Of a stretch of 64,000 nucleotides of DNA, positions 22,901 to 35,239 are shown piece by piece. Every line of letters starts with the position of its first letter. Position 1 is the stretch's first letter. This stretch comes from Phyllostachys edulis (lineage: Eukaryota > Streptophyta > Magnoliopsida > Poales > Poaceae). The notes beneath the pieces were generated by a model. It did no database searches and had not been told where the DNA came from. It saw only the letters and a list, made by a program, of their open reading frames with translations. The stretch lies in NCBI GenBank assembly GCA_036346405.1, contig CM070546.1:99330826-99394825 (forward strand), given 5' to 3'. The position numbers were made by a program, and so were the translations under genes.

Positions 22901-24306
22901 TGTGGGGTACAGAAAATCTTTCTAATTCAGGAAATTATTTAGATTGACATTATGTCCCTGTGAATTGTTAATTATATTTATCATCATCCTAAGACCTAGG
23001 CGGCATAATCTATCATGTCAGAGATAGAAAAGGTCCAGAGCTTCTAAATACGGTTTTCAGGGCAATATAGGCTACAGGTGTCTTTGCTAGTGTAGTATAG
23101 CCCAGATTCATATGAAGGAAGTCGTTCTAGTGCCATTTTTCTACTTTCTTCACGCTTTATAATGAGCAAGTATTACTTACCATACTCTTCTTCAGTCTCT
23201 ACGTGGAAACTGTTAGCACGAATATCCTTGAGAGTTATAGTCGATTCTAGGTACAACAAGGCTTCTTTAATGACCAAAGTTGTGCCCATCAGAAGTATAA
23301 TTGTGGCCCTTTCTGAGCCTACTATACAAGTATCGCTGCCTGCGATCTTTCTAAGACTACCAGCATTCTTTCTGATCGACTAAAAAAGTTTCGTCTCTCT
23401 TAAGATGGTATTCATTGTGCCGCTACCTGCTAAGCACACTCCCTCCATAGGGAACCACACGCGTTCTAATATAATGTACTTTATTAATATGCAGCAGAAA
23501 GCAAGCAACACATAAATAAAATACTTTAGATATCATAATATAACTTGCTATTATAAATACGGGAAAATAAGCCTTGCAGGACTCATCATAAGAATTTAAT
23601 GCTTTGCTCTCCTAGAGCTTACAACTATTATTCAATAATTCAATGTTTTGCTTCAATTACAAACTACAAGTTACTATAAAAGATCCAAGTGCAATGCGTG
23701 TACTAGATCGAATCAACGAAGTATTCGAAAACTTCTGCCTCAATTTGCTACATGGCGATCTTCTCCTCTTGGGCAATTACGGTTGTGGCCGCTGCGATGT
23801 CCAAAGGAGGGATGATGGGGGGCTGCTACGAGGCTGTCCACATCCACGAGTGCAAATAATGGATGTGGATTCTCTGTGCCTGCAATGGCGAGGTGTGCCT
23901 CATGCTGTCCTATGCCCTTCTTCTTAGATTGGAAAGCATCAATAACGTGCGACCCACGACCTTATCCTTCTCGCCCCTCTCCTTCATGAGAGGCTTCATC
24001 ACCTTCTAGCTGCTAGCATTGGCTTCATTGCCATCATTGCTAATAGGTGACTGTAAGATGTAGTTCTTCCTTAGAACATCAACTTGAGCTTCCGCAACTT
24101 GTATGGTGTCAATTAATGCGGCATACTCCTTATAGCCGTCTTGACGATAGTTGCGTGCGGGTTGCACCGCATTTGGGTGAAAGGTAGAGAGGGTTTTTTC
24201 AATCTTCTGCTCATCCGTGATTACATTATCACTGAGTTGAAGACTTGTACAAATTCTGCCCATGCTGGGTCAGTTTTTTGAACTCCTGGTTCGTGATGCC
24301 AGTCAT
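19932..24306 (-). pseudogene. decayed copia gag-pol, Retrofit/Hopscotch-like
   Basis: Minus-strand copia polyprotein with many frameshifts and stops. Gag fragment near 24263-24006 (QKIEKTLSTFHPN...NYRQDGYKEYAALI). Integrase pieces near 22980-22300. A segment GIYADYETASITRYLDPMM near 22260. RT blocks at 21245-20961 (KWVFVRKRNENNEV; LMDVVTAYLY) and 20684-20500 (YCLGLQLEHTPEGILVHQS). RNase H end at 20103-19932 (EDNAACVAQVQMGYVKN). The reading stops at the array junction, so the last part of RNase H and the 3' LTR are missing. Within it, 21925-22095 is an 18 bp tandem repeat (TTCAATTATCTTCTGGAC and variants). Confidence 0.85.
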
Positions 24307-26015
24307 TTTCTATATTCATGCAAAGAGTTCATTAGATTACTGCTAGTGATTTACATAAAATGGTTGCAAAATTCTCATAATACTTTTCGAACTCCTGGTT
24401 CGTGATCCCGTATTTTTCTATGCATTTTTTATGATTTACTGCTATTTTCAGTGATTAAAAGCAATATAAACAATCACATATAATCAAAACAGTAAATATA
24501 ATAAATAAATTGCATAGAAATAACAATAACAAAGTTAAACATGCTTTAAATGCAAAATTGATTCAAAAATTGAATTCCCGAGGCCCTTTTCTGCTGGAAA
24601 GTTAATTTTTGGCGAATTCTGCAATTTGCAAGGGTTAAAACGCGAAATTTTAGTTCTAAGAAAATTTGTGCGCAATTTTCAGCAATTCCGAGGGCCTTTT
24701 TGCAAATTTTAGGATTTTCGTTTTCGTTTTCGTTTTCCTCTTTTTTCGATTTCCTTTTCGGCCGGTTTTCAATGGGCCGGACCTTTTTCTTTCGACCCGC
24801 ACGGCCCAAGCGGGCGGCATTCTTAGGGCGCTAGGGTTTCCCCTAGCACCATACCTCATAGTGGTGGCGCCTTTTATGCATGCAAGCGGTCTTGTGACTT
24901 CTGAGCGACTTAGCGGCATTGCCTTGGCGGCGGCGGAGGCGGTGGCCGAGGGCCATCGCGAGCTTCGCCTGGCCTTGCGCTGCGGCGGCGAGGAGTAATA
25001 CGGCGGCGTCATATCTTGGCCAGCGATGTGGCCGTGGCGCGCGTCGTCTTGGCGGCGGCGGCGGCGAGCTTTATGGTGACGGCGTGGTCACAAGATGTTG
25101 CTTCAAGCGGCGGTGGTGTAGAGTGCCTACAATGCCGCGGCCAGCTAGCGGCCATGGCCATAAAGCGCGGCCGAATGGCACTGCATGGCGGAGCCGGCCG
25201 GGCTTCGGCGGCTTCAAGCTCACGCGATCTGAGCCGTCTTGGGGGCAAACTTCATGGCGTAGCGGCGACGCATGCGACGGTGGCCGGTCCGGTTGCGAGG
25301 GTGTCATGGCGGGCGGCACTGTGGCAAAGATCTTGGCGTGGCGCCGGTCGTGAGAGATCTGACTCGAACGTGGCGCTACTCCACCCATCCCCCCTTCCTT
25401 TTTTTCTTCTTTGGGTGGTGACGGTGCGCCGTCGTAAGGCTGGGTGGCACTTTGCGGCGGCCGGGGTGGTGTCGTGGCGACTCGACTCTTCGAGCGACTT
25501 CGAGCGTACCTGGCACAGAAGCTGGGCAATGCGCTTAGGCGACGCGACGCCGCGCGCAAGGGCGCTTCATTCGCGCTGGGGCACTTCACACGGGCCGGTC
25601 TTCAAGCGGTGGTTATACCGAGCCGATATAGAGGTCTACCGGTGGAGATCTGTTGCAGCCGTCTGAGTACGACCAAAAATTTCTTTTACTGTTCACATGA
25701 TGCATTGTACTGTTCATGCAACTGTCGTTCGTGCAATTACCGATCAGCTTGGTCGGCGACTTCAAGTCGGCTCGCGGTAGTTTAGAACGAATTTGCAATT
25801 TCCAATCTACGGTACAGTCGACATCCAATCTTTCGTGCAATCTACCGATCGACATTGTACCGGCGACTTCAAGTCAGCTTACGGTAGATTAGAGCGGATT
25901 TGTACCGTAGGTTACAATCTAGAAAGCCAAATTTGCAGAATTGAAAGCAATCTAGAAAAACAACGATTCGATCTACGAGTGTCATTCATCGACAGTTACC
26001 TTTTGATCCGAGGAG
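24307..26015 (-). other. long leader between PBS and gag, with a GC-rich core
   Basis: Lies between the 5' LTR/PBS (26036) and gag on the minus strand. The 24900-25660 part is very GC-rich, so the long ORFs there on both strands are chance products of composition. A ~105 bp direct repeat (TCGTGCAATTACCGATCAGC near 25730 and a variant near 25834) lies next to the PBS. A 40 bp duplicate (GAACTCCTGGTTCGTGAT) occurs at 24273 and 24390. The GC-rich block could be captured host sequence, but I do not recognise it. Confidence 0.5.
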
Positions 26016-26035
26016 AGTCGATCGTGCTGATAACG
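26016..26035 (-). other. primer binding region of the copia element
   Basis: The minus strand reads ACGTTATCAGCACGATC immediately inside the LTR. GTTATCAGCACGA is the form seen after the LTR in many Retrofit-type copia elements and pairs with an internal part of initiator tRNA-Met. Assignment rests on position and resemblance. Confidence 0.6.
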
Positions 26036-26332
26036 TGTTGAGGAACCGTCGCTAGCGAGTCCAGTCCGAACGATTACCTCATAGACAAACTTAGAATCGT
26101 AAGAACAATACAATAACAGAAGAACAAAATAGTAGATTGAACACAGAGATATAGGGAGCTTCTTGCTTCTCTTTATTTTTTCATCAATCGATCAATCATT
26201 TACAATGAATAACATCTTCTATTTATAGACTAAAGACCCTATTAAAATTTAAAATAGAGAATCCATCCATTACCGGTTTCTGGGCAAGCCCATAGTTTCC
26301 TAATAGCAACAACGCGGCAGCTGCGTACAACA
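26036..26332 (-). mobile_element. 5' LTR of the Retrofit-like copia (297 bp)
   Basis: On the plus strand it begins TGTTGAGG and ends GTACAACA, giving inverted TGTTG/CAACA ends. A minus-strand TATA box (TCTATAAATAG) lies at about 26217-26228, so transcription runs leftward, away from eIF6. The LTR ends 249 bp upstream of the eIF6 start codon. Confidence 0.7.
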
Positions 26333-26581
26333 CTGACCGCCGCCGCCAAGGAAGCTTGGCCCCAACGAAATCCCTCCAACCTTTTAGAAACTTGGAGAGA
26401 ACGCAGCCGAACCCAACTGCAGCGGAGTTCAGGAGCGTACAAAGATCGAGCTCGCTTCCATAACTCCATCGGCAAACACTGCCTACCACCTGTGCCCTCG
26501 ACTTCTCGAGCTCAATCCTAAACCCTACGTACTCGCCGGTGAGAAAGCTAGCTCAGAGAGGTTTTGCGAGCAGACCCGGCG
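26333..26581 (+). promoter_or_regulatory. eIF6 promoter / 5' UTR
   Basis: The 249 bp between the LTR and the eIF6 ATG. A telo-box-like word (AAACCCTA) at 26520-26527 is typical of plant translation and ribosome genes. No clear TATA box is seen. The core promoter may therefore lie here or reach into sequence now displaced by the LTR insertion. Confidence 0.5.
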
Positions 26582-28256
26582 ATGGCGTCCCGTAAGTCCG
26601 GCTCCGTCGATCTTTCTCCCCTGTTTAGTAACTAGCGGCGTGCGTTGCAAATTGATCCATGGGACGTGAGATTCGCGTGTTGATTGATTGCGTGGTTTGG
26701 TTCGATCCGGCCGCAGGTGTCAGGTTTGAGAACTCGTGCGAGGTTGGGGTCTTCGCGAGGCTCACCAACGCCTACTGCTTGGTCCCGGCCGGTGGTTCAG
26801 AGAATTTCTTCAGGTTGGCGTGCATCTCAAATTCCGGAAACCAACGACTAATTAATTGTACATTAGGTGCTTGCGATTTCTTGTAGCGGTGCCATGTTAA
26901 TTGTGTGGTTTCGATTGCGACAGCGTGTTTGAAACCGAGCTCGCCGGCGTCGTCCCGGTGGTCAGGACCTCCATCGGCGACACGAGGATCGTCGGGAGAT
27001 TGTGCGTTGGTGAGCAGAGCACGCATGTCTGTTCCTTAGTCAGCCAGGCTGCGGTTTGATTGATTCCATGGCCAATTTCTTGTGTGAAACTTTGGCTTAC
27101 ATGTTTGTGTTTGTGTGATGGTGTTGACCAGGTAACAATAAAGGGCTGCTTCTGCCGCATACCACCACCGACCAAGGTAGGAGCACTGTTTACTACTTGG
27201 GTGTCCAGAACTTAGTTTTGAACCATCTTTCTTGTGTGGGTTGATGTCTGAAAATGTGGTGTTAATCTTGTTTTAGTAGCTGTTTATGAGTTTAATTGTG
27301 AATGAATTGGTAAATAAAGGGAAGAATTGAAGGATTAAGAAAAGGAGAAGCAAGCCTCTTGGCATCTGTACTTTCCTCTTCAGTGACATTGTCATGACAG
27401 CCATTGGTTTGACATGGCTTACTTTGTTTTCGATGTCCCCAGAGCTCCAGCATCTGAAGAACAGCCTGCCTGACCAGGTGGTCATCCAGCGCGTCGACGA
27501 GCGCCTTTCTGCCTTGGGCAACTGCATTGCTTGCAATGACCATGTTGCTCTCACACACCCAGATCTCAGCAAGGCAAGGCTCTTTTCCTCAATATAGAGT
27601 TGGTTCACTTGGAAAATTTTCTCACCTGACATGCCAATTTAATTGTCACATGTATCTGATCTGGTGATAATCATGCAGCTATTCTGTACATGTAGCAAAT
27701 CACAGAATCCTTAGTGGCCGATAAGATTGGCACTTACCTGACATATTTTGTGTGTGACAGGAAACCGAAGATCTCATCTCAGATGTTCTTGGAGTGGAGG
27801 TATTCAGGCAAACGATTGCAGGGAACATCCTGGTTGGGAGTTACTGCGCCTTCTCAAACAAAGGGGGACTTGTAAGCTCATCGCACCACAGCTTCTGTCT
27901 GACATCAAATGTCACTACGAATGAAATGAAGCTCACTACTGGAAAGTGAACACTGATCCTCCTTAATTCTTTTCTGAAACCTGTGGATTCTGTAGGTTCA
28001 CCCGCACACGTCGGTCGAGGATCTGGACGAGCTGTCGACGCTGCTGCAAGTGCCCCTCGTCGCCGGCACCGTCAACCGGGGGAGCGAGGTCGTCGCCGCG
28101 GGCATGGCGGTCAACGACTGGACGGCGTTCTGCGGCTCGGACACCACGGCGACCGAGCTGTCGGTGTTGGAGAGCGTGTTCAGGCTGAGGGACGCCGGGC
28201 CGGGAGCGCTGTGCGCTGACGTGAGGAAGTCCTTGGTTGAGAGTAGTTTTGTTTAG
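26582..28256 (+). CDS. eIF6: eukaryotic translation initiation factor 6 (eIF6), seven exons
   Basis: eIF6 binds the 60S ribosomal subunit, acts in its late maturation and export, and keeps it from joining 40S until released. Exons: 26582-26591, 26717-26813, 26924-27009, 27132-27176, 27443-27573, 27761-27871, 27996-28256. They join to 741 bp (246 aa plus stop), close to the usual 245 aa. Recognisable blocks are FENSCEVGVFARLTNAYCL, GGSENFF, NKGLLLPHTTTDQE, LPDQVVIQRVDERLSALGNC, GVEVFRQTIAGNILVGSYC and ELSTLLQVPLVAGTVNRG, spread along the five-fold repeat of the family. All introns are GT-AG except intron 5, whose donor is GC (AAG|GCAAGG at 27574). The C-terminus (residues ~225-246) departs from the usual plant sequence. 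The reading frame is intact, so it is probably functional, perhaps one of two paralogues. Confidence 0.95.
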
Positions 28257-29151
28257 CTCTCGGCCTTTTGCCAGCCCAGCAACTTCTGCAGAGTTTTAGC
28301 CTTGGGGGAAATTGCTAGCATCTCCCTTGCTGTATCGTGAGTCCTAAGTAGATTATGCATTTATGCGTGCCATGTTCTGTGCCTGGCTTAACTGATGGTG
28401 CATGAACAACTTTATGTTCCATTGATATTCCTGTCAAGATGAAGATCGTGTACTTTGCAAGTCTGGAATATCTTTTTCCCAATCAAGTTAGCGTCAGGCT
28501 CAGGAAGTCAGGAGAACAATTGTTTTAACTAGCAAGTATTACAGAGTTCATTTATAGACTTGAGTTCCAACTGCGTGGAGACAATATGTGGGGACAGAGT
28601 TACAAGAGCAAACTAAAACTGATCAGAATGAACGAGAGAACTAAAACCGATCAGAATGAACGAGAGCAAACTTCAGATTCTATACCTATCATAACAGCAT
28701 CGATAGAGCATTCCAGCACAGCGCAAACAAAGGCTAGCAGTTCCTCACAAGTTCACAGCATTATGTAAGAACTAGAGGCAAAATTGTTAAGCATGTTAAG
28801 AAAACCGTACTATTTTATCAGCTACAGATTAAATGGCACTGGCAAATTTGAGGTTTGGTTGCTTGCAGGAAAAATAAGGAATAGTGTCTGGCAAAGAATG
28901 TGAGCAAAACCAGTCTTGATTGCAAAGCAGATAAAAAATGGAGGATTAACATACAAAGGATTCTAGGCCGGCAGCTTCAATTTCTATTCATAACTCTAAG
29001 TTCAGTAAAGCATGGGAGTTCAAATGCAAACAAACACTGGTAGTTCGTTACATGAATATGAAATTATTATCTCATCATATACTTTAGCAGAAAGCCATAA
29101 GTAGCACATGTAATGCATGGCAACAAAATGGACTTAACAGTATCCAAGATC
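28257..29151. other. intergenic region between convergent genes
   Basis: Contains the 3' UTRs of eIF6 (left) and the PPR gene (right, minus strand). A near-direct repeat (AAACTGATCAGAATGAACGAGAG at about 28614 and 28639) is the only structure noticed. No further gene. Confidence 0.5.
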
Positions 29152-32100
29152 CTAATCGAGCAATTCAGATATTGATTTCTTCTTGTTGAATGGATCAGTA
29201 GCAGCAAGTAAAGATGCCACAACACTGTTGGGGAAAATGTTATCAGCCTTCATCCTATCTCTAAATCCATAAGTAGGGGCCTTTGCCTGTACATATGCTT
29301 GAAGCAACAACTGGTACTGTCTAATCCTCCCACTATAGCCCATCTGCCGCAACTTGTTGAACAATTTCTCTGAATTATGGATGTCTCCTTTCTTTGAATA
29401 ACTATCAAGCAACAACAGATATGAGCTGTAGAGAGGCTTGATGTTATTCTTATGAGATAGCTTGTGCAATATGGAATAAGCTTTCTCAATTTCTCCTGCA
29501 TCCACATAGAGCTTCACAAGTGAATCCAACGTTGAGGTCCCTATTCTGCAACCAGCATCATCCATCCGCTTTGCTAGCTCCTTACCCTTGTCTAAAAGGT
29601 TTAGATGGGCATACACCCTCAGCAAAGCATCGTAGTATTTGGAAGAGAGTGTTTTCCATGTCACAAGCATATCCTCAAAGACTTTCTCAGCCTTCTCAAC
29701 GTTTCCAAGCCTACCAAAAGCCTCTATAGCAGACAGGCACTCATCCATACGAGGATTGGCCTCACACACCTTCCAAATCCTCTCCACGTCATCATTTTTG
29801 CCAAGAAAAGCATATAAAGGTAATAAAATCTTGCAAGCAGCACGGTTTCCTTTGATATCATCACCCTCCATTAACTCCAAAATTGCCTCAGCTTTCTCAC
29901 GGTGACCACCAAATGTGTAGTGCTTTGCAATTGTGGCTTGAATCAGAAGATCTGGCTCAACACCATTTGCTTGCATTGACTCAATGACTTTTTCCATACC
30001 TGCAATATCTCTAGCAGTGCCCTTGGTGTCCACAAGGAGCTTATAAGTGAAGAGGGATGGTTTCACATTCTCCTTTTCCATCATTTCGAGAACATCAGCG
30101 AGCTTCTTCTTGTCCACCCTTTTGTAGAGTAGCAGAAGCTGGTTGCAAACAAATACTGTAACTGGAAATCCAATATCCTTCATCTTATTGAAGACTTGCT
30201 CTGCTTTTTTTACATTTGCTTCGGCCACACAATTAGCCAAAAGAGTCCTGTATACAATCTCGCCCCTATGAGATGCAGGAATATCCTCAATATAGTTTTC
30301 AGCTTTGTGAATGCCATGGACTTTAGCCATCAAATCGAGGCGTGAAGCATAATCACGTTCTCCAAGATCAAGTTGTTTGGATTCTTCGAGCCATTCCAGA
30401 AGCTGCAGAAAAACGGGGAAGAAATTATCTTCGAGTTAGACAACACAACACAATTGCACAGGTAAGCAATTACCATGAAAGAATTGGCCATTTTTCTCAG
30501 GCTACTGTAGACTCCCAGTAGTTAAATGTTTAAATATGTGGTTGTTCACACGACAAAAGTTGATGCACTAAACGTTATTGTTCCATGAAAAGTAATTTTG
30601 CTGTACAGCTATGAATAATCAAACAATAAGCATCATATACATTTTGAAAAAAATGATATTGTGTGGTGGTACAAATGCATTTATCAACAAGGTTTTCTTC
30701 ATTATTTTTTAAGTCAGCTGTAGCAGCATGCTTACATCTATTGACTATTGGCTACATTGGTTTTCTCAGTTACCAACATGAAGTTGTTTGGCAAATATAT
30801 GGTACAGGGGTAAATATGCTTGCAATGCACAACGGTAAAAAAAAATAACGGTCAAGAAAAAATACAGCATAAAGTTTATAGAAATAATACTCAAAATGAG
30901 GTGGGCTAGTTTTTTCTTGCTTAGCAAAAGGTGGGCAAAGGATCCAAACATGCCCAAAATGCCCTTGCCAAACAAAACCAATACAAAAGGACACTGACAT
31001 ATTTAGAAAGATCCAGATGCTCCAGCAAAAGATGTAAGTTTGCGCGCCATTCACATGATCCCAGAAGTTAAATTGAGATTATCATGCTATGCTAAGTTCA
31101 TGATTTAACATGGGCATTGCCAGAATATTTGACCAGTAACTTTGTCTTGAACTGTTACTTAAGGGATCTTTGAACGTTTCCTATCTTCACTATCTAGCAT
31201 AGCTCCCAAAATAAGTAAAAGAGTAAATCTAGAGGCTGTTCACCTCCCAGATTGCAAATAGGTTTTAGCATTAGACATAGGTAAATTTATGTTCTCATTT
31301 GCCATCAAAAGGGCTATTGTATGTCAAGGAGTTAAGCATAACAATTGCTTCAGGTATAATCCATAATTATCAGCAAAATATAAAAAAAAATCAAGAATTT
31401 TCAATCATGCTAAAAATAGAACAAAATTGTACAGGGTAAGTTAAACACCTTCAAGGCTTTGAAGAAGAACCTCCGCTTGCGAAGGTTCAGAACAACATAA
31501 AAGATTCCACTTCTATCCACTGCATTGCCATCATTAACCCATTTCTTTAGTGCACCAGCGACATCGTTTCTTGGAGCTTCCAAGATAATTTTAAGAAAGG
31601 GGGACTGTGAGGCCTTCTTCATCGGCTCCTTCTCAGGTTTTGCATCAGCGTCCACTTCTGACAAGCCAATTGCATCAATGGCATCCTCATCAGAACTCTC
31701 TTCAGATGTCAACTCTACATCCCTTTTATTAGCTTCCGGCGGAACCTCCAGATCAGAAAACCCGTCCTCCAACTCATCCTCCTTATCACCAGAATTTGCA
31801 CCAGCCTGAGAAGAGAAACTCCTACTCCACATGAACCTACCAGTAGAGAATGACAACTGGAAGGCTGATGGCTTTAGTTGATGACAGCAACCCACTTTCT
31901 GACAATCTCCCTCACGATGTTCTTCTACACTCTTTGCATCTGCACTTAGCAGTACCTCAAGATTTGTGCAACCACGGGCACTCACAACTTGGTGGGCACG
32001 GACCCTAAAGTAGCAGCAATCAGTTAGCCAAGCCAAATATCAGAATTAACTACGTATGCAACACGAAGCACTAGGTATTCACATGCAGATAGAGTAGGTG

Positions 32101-32698
32101 TATCTGCTTCATATCATGAAACATGAACAAACAATTGACCACAAAGTGAGAGAAACAAGCAAGGGCGTTGCTCTTTCTTCAAACGCATCTAAGACCATAC
32201 AATACTACTTTTAACATCTGGATATGGCGAGACAACTACACACTTAAGAATAACTGACGCAGCTAAAAATTTCCCCCCTCAAATCCTAAGACTGCAGTTG
32301 CATGGCTACCCAACAACATTGTGCGGAAACAGAGTCACCAACAATTCCTACTTAAAATCAAAGTATGGCGATGATCAATTCAACAAAGACGCGATTTTTT
32401 CCCCTGGGCAGTGCTATGATCGCTGTTCACGAGAAGCCGCAACCTGTCAACCGGGAATCAAGAATCTCGGCACTGGAAACCAAATGAAAACTAAAGAAAG
32501 AATGGATCTACTTGGCGCCGCCGCGAGACAAGATGAAACACCAAGCAAATGGAGCAGTAGTGCAGTACACGGATCGGATACGCCGCTAGAGCCACGGATT
32601 TATCAATGACACGACAACATCTGGACCTAATCGGAGAACCGCAGCGGGGGAGGGGAGCGCTACCTGAGGGGGTTGCCGGCTCGGCGAAAGGCCCACAT
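29152..32698 (-). CDS. P-class pentatricopeptide repeat protein, probably mitochondrial
   Basis: PPR proteins bind organelle RNA and guide its processing, editing or translation. Three exons: 32698-32664, 32004-31449 and 30402-29152, giving 613 aa. Intron 1 joins AG|G; intron 2 has a weak donor (GTGTTT). The N-terminus (MWAFRRAGNPLRVRAHQ) is basic and lacks acid residues, as in mitochondrial presequences. Residues ~80-150 are acidic and low-complexity (DKEDELEDG, TSEESSDEDAID). From about residue 245 to 600 there are roughly nine 34-36 residue PPR motifs, for example SLFTYKLLVDTKG and KYYDALLRVYAHLNLLDKG. No E, DYW or SMR domain is seen. It resembles the At1g80270/PPR596 group, which modulates mitochondrial RNA editing (from memory). 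The reading frame is intact. Confidence 0.9.
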
Positions 32699-32840
32699 GG
32701 CGGCGGAGGAGGAGGAGGAGGAGGTGGTGGTGGTGAGGTGGGACGGGAGCAAGGGAGGCGGCGGCTAAAACCCTAGCGGAAGGGCTGCCTTTTTGGGGGG
32801 GAGAGAGGCGAGGAACCCTAAAACCCTAGCGCTAGGCGGA
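32699..32840 (-). promoter_or_regulatory. 5' UTR and proximal promoter of the PPR gene
   Basis: Telo-box-like AAACCCTAG occurs at about 32767-32775 and 32821-32829, the second within a run AACCCTAAAACCCTAG. This element is frequent upstream of plant genes for translation and organelle biogenesis. A GGA/GGT trinucleotide run lies at 32704-32737, just upstream of the start codon. No TATA box is seen. Confidence 0.5.
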
Positions 32841-35239
32841 TGGAGGCGCGTTCACTGCTGCGGTTTTTAGATATTTTCCGTCAGGGGCGCTGGGTCAGTG
32901 GTTCTGGGCTACGGCGCTACGCTCAGACGCAAGTGTACACGAAAATGAATATTGGCGGCAGTTGCCTTGCTAGCGTTGCCTGAGCCTAGAGCTGGCCAAA
33001 CGGCCAAACGGAGTCGGTCCGATCTGAAATATGATACTGTAGGTCTAATCTAAATACAGTATGATCTGTATTATTTATAGGTCTTGTCGGCCCGACACGA
33101 TTGTCTGTATTGTGCTTAGGCTGCTACCCTGGCTCCGGGTTCGCTGTTCCATCATACGTTCAAGGCCAGAGCTCATCCACGCAACCAGAGTTGTAGGCAT
33201 CGTACCTCCAGAGTGATTTTATAGCCTCCGTCGTGGATGAATTCTTCAGAGGTGTCACCCAGGTCGGCATGGCTTATCACGACGATATATACGCCTACCA
33301 GACTCTACTCCAGAGTTAACCTACTGGTCCACCTCCGCCTCAACGGTCTTCGTACCCCCTCCGAACCGACACGCGCTCTCCGGACCAGTGGACGTATTCC
33401 ACGGATCATACTCGGCGCAAAACAAAATTGCGACGCGACGAGCCTTACAAAGAAGACAAGAGTAGTGGCTCGAGCAGTGAGTCATATAGTATCGCGTGTT
33501 ATGCTATTTTGTTTTGCTATATTTGTACGGGTATTTTGGTTGTTATGTGTTTTTCCATATTGTATATCGACATCTTCAATGGAGTTGCAATGCAACTTTT
33601 TTTCTATACATTCCAAGTCATATGAAATTATGAAATCCTAATTTCCGAAACCTAAAATCGAAATTTTCGTGATCTAAATCCTAAATTTTCGAGACAATAC
33701 CAGAACACATATAAAATTGTCAAAACATTACACAATCAAGTCCACTGCATGAGGAGCCTTCAAAATAAAAGTCATAATTTTTTGGAGCTAATTTTCTACA
33801 TTTATTGATTAAATGCGAGCAGGGACACTTATACGAAATAGCGATAAAAATTCTGAACGAATAAAATTATGGAAAATTTACACAAACAAGTACACGGTAT
33901 CGGGAGGCTCCACAAAAACATTCATAATTTTTTGGACTCATTCGCTATATTTTAAAATTCTTCTAAATTTCAGCCTAACACTAACCCTAACCCTAACTAC
34001 CATAACTAACCCTAACTAATGCGACACGTGGCGACCGGAGGCCCATTGGTGCCAACGTGGCGTGTGGCGGCCGAGCACGGGCACGCGGTGGCGAGTCTAG
34101 TGCTGGCGCACGGCCACCGTGCGCTAGCGGTGCTATTTTTGCCCATACCGTTTCGTCGTGGTCAAATATGCAAATGCGCGGTGAAAATGTGCTAGATGAG
34201 CCAAAAATTCAAGACAATGTCCAATTCCACATGGTATATAGGATTCTTTTGCCAAGTTAGAGCTCCCAGTATTTCCGTACGTCCATATGCTTAACAAGCT
34301 TCAAATATTAACATGTGCGGGTGCATGGAGACTACATCATGCCTTTTCTTTTCAAGGAAACCTTATTTTCTCTATATAACATAACTTCAGGGCATGTTCC
34401 CCTCTACACTACTTGGAACCGGGCAAAACTGGACTTTGATGATAATTAGTGTTACTGAATATCTTAACTACGAATCAGGTATCACCATTTGTTCTTTAGT
34501 TTTGATGCCTGAAAGTTTACGATTTATTTTCCTATGAGCCCATGTGGACAGCTTTTTATGCGGAGTTTTGGTGTATACACAGAAAAGTTCTCGAAAACTA
34601 AAGACATTTCAGTCTTTGGCAATGACGCAAAAGGCACAAATATCCCTCCTGAAGTGTGTCGATGCTACTAGCTGATAGATCATCCCAAGGTTAGTTTTCA
34701 GATAGACTAAAAGATCTTCAATTATATATTTATGCATGTAAACATAACTATGACATTTTTTTAATAAAAGATAGCTATTTGGATGTTCAATCTTGAGAAT
34801 TTGATTGTCTATTATTGAATGCTTCAGTGATGGACAGTTTGGTCGCGGCATATAGCCCCCGCATATGGCCAAGCTGAAACAAACTGATTAGCAATGGGAC
34901 ATTGTATCATGCAATTAAGAGAATGGTAGATTGTAAAGATCTGCAATGCAGTTTGATGCTCCCTTATATTCTTTGATAGCGTAAGATGTCATATCAAATC
35001 ATACTTTATCTCTAGATTATATCGAACTTTGCAGCCATACAATTAGGATTGCTTATGTTTTTTCTAGAATAGTATTCATGCACGTAACAATGGCACATGT
35101 CGCTAACTAGATAGCCTTATGATACTTTTTCATCTCTTCATATGGGGACTATCATTTGCAGGGAAGAACTAGATGATGATGGAGAAGAGGGTGGAGCACC
35201 AGATAACATCATATTTCAGAAAAGTGGAGCCTACAACCA
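32841..35239. other. intergenic, no recognised gene
   Basis: ORFs here are short; the longest (33237-33641) is not recognised and lacks family motifs. A short telomere-like run (CTAACCCTAACCCTAAC) lies near 33980 and is not the plant telomere unit. 34600-35200 is AT-rich, with nothing recognised. The right end joins the truncated gypsy element at about 35240. Confidence 0.4.

Noticed and set aside
24919..25666. Long ORFs on both strands in GC-rich DNA (up to 216 codons)
   Set aside because: All frames are open because of base composition; they lie in the copia leader and match nothing I recognise.
33976..34019. Interstitial telomere
   Set aside because: The words are CCCTAAC rather than the plant CCCTAAA, with only about four imperfect units.
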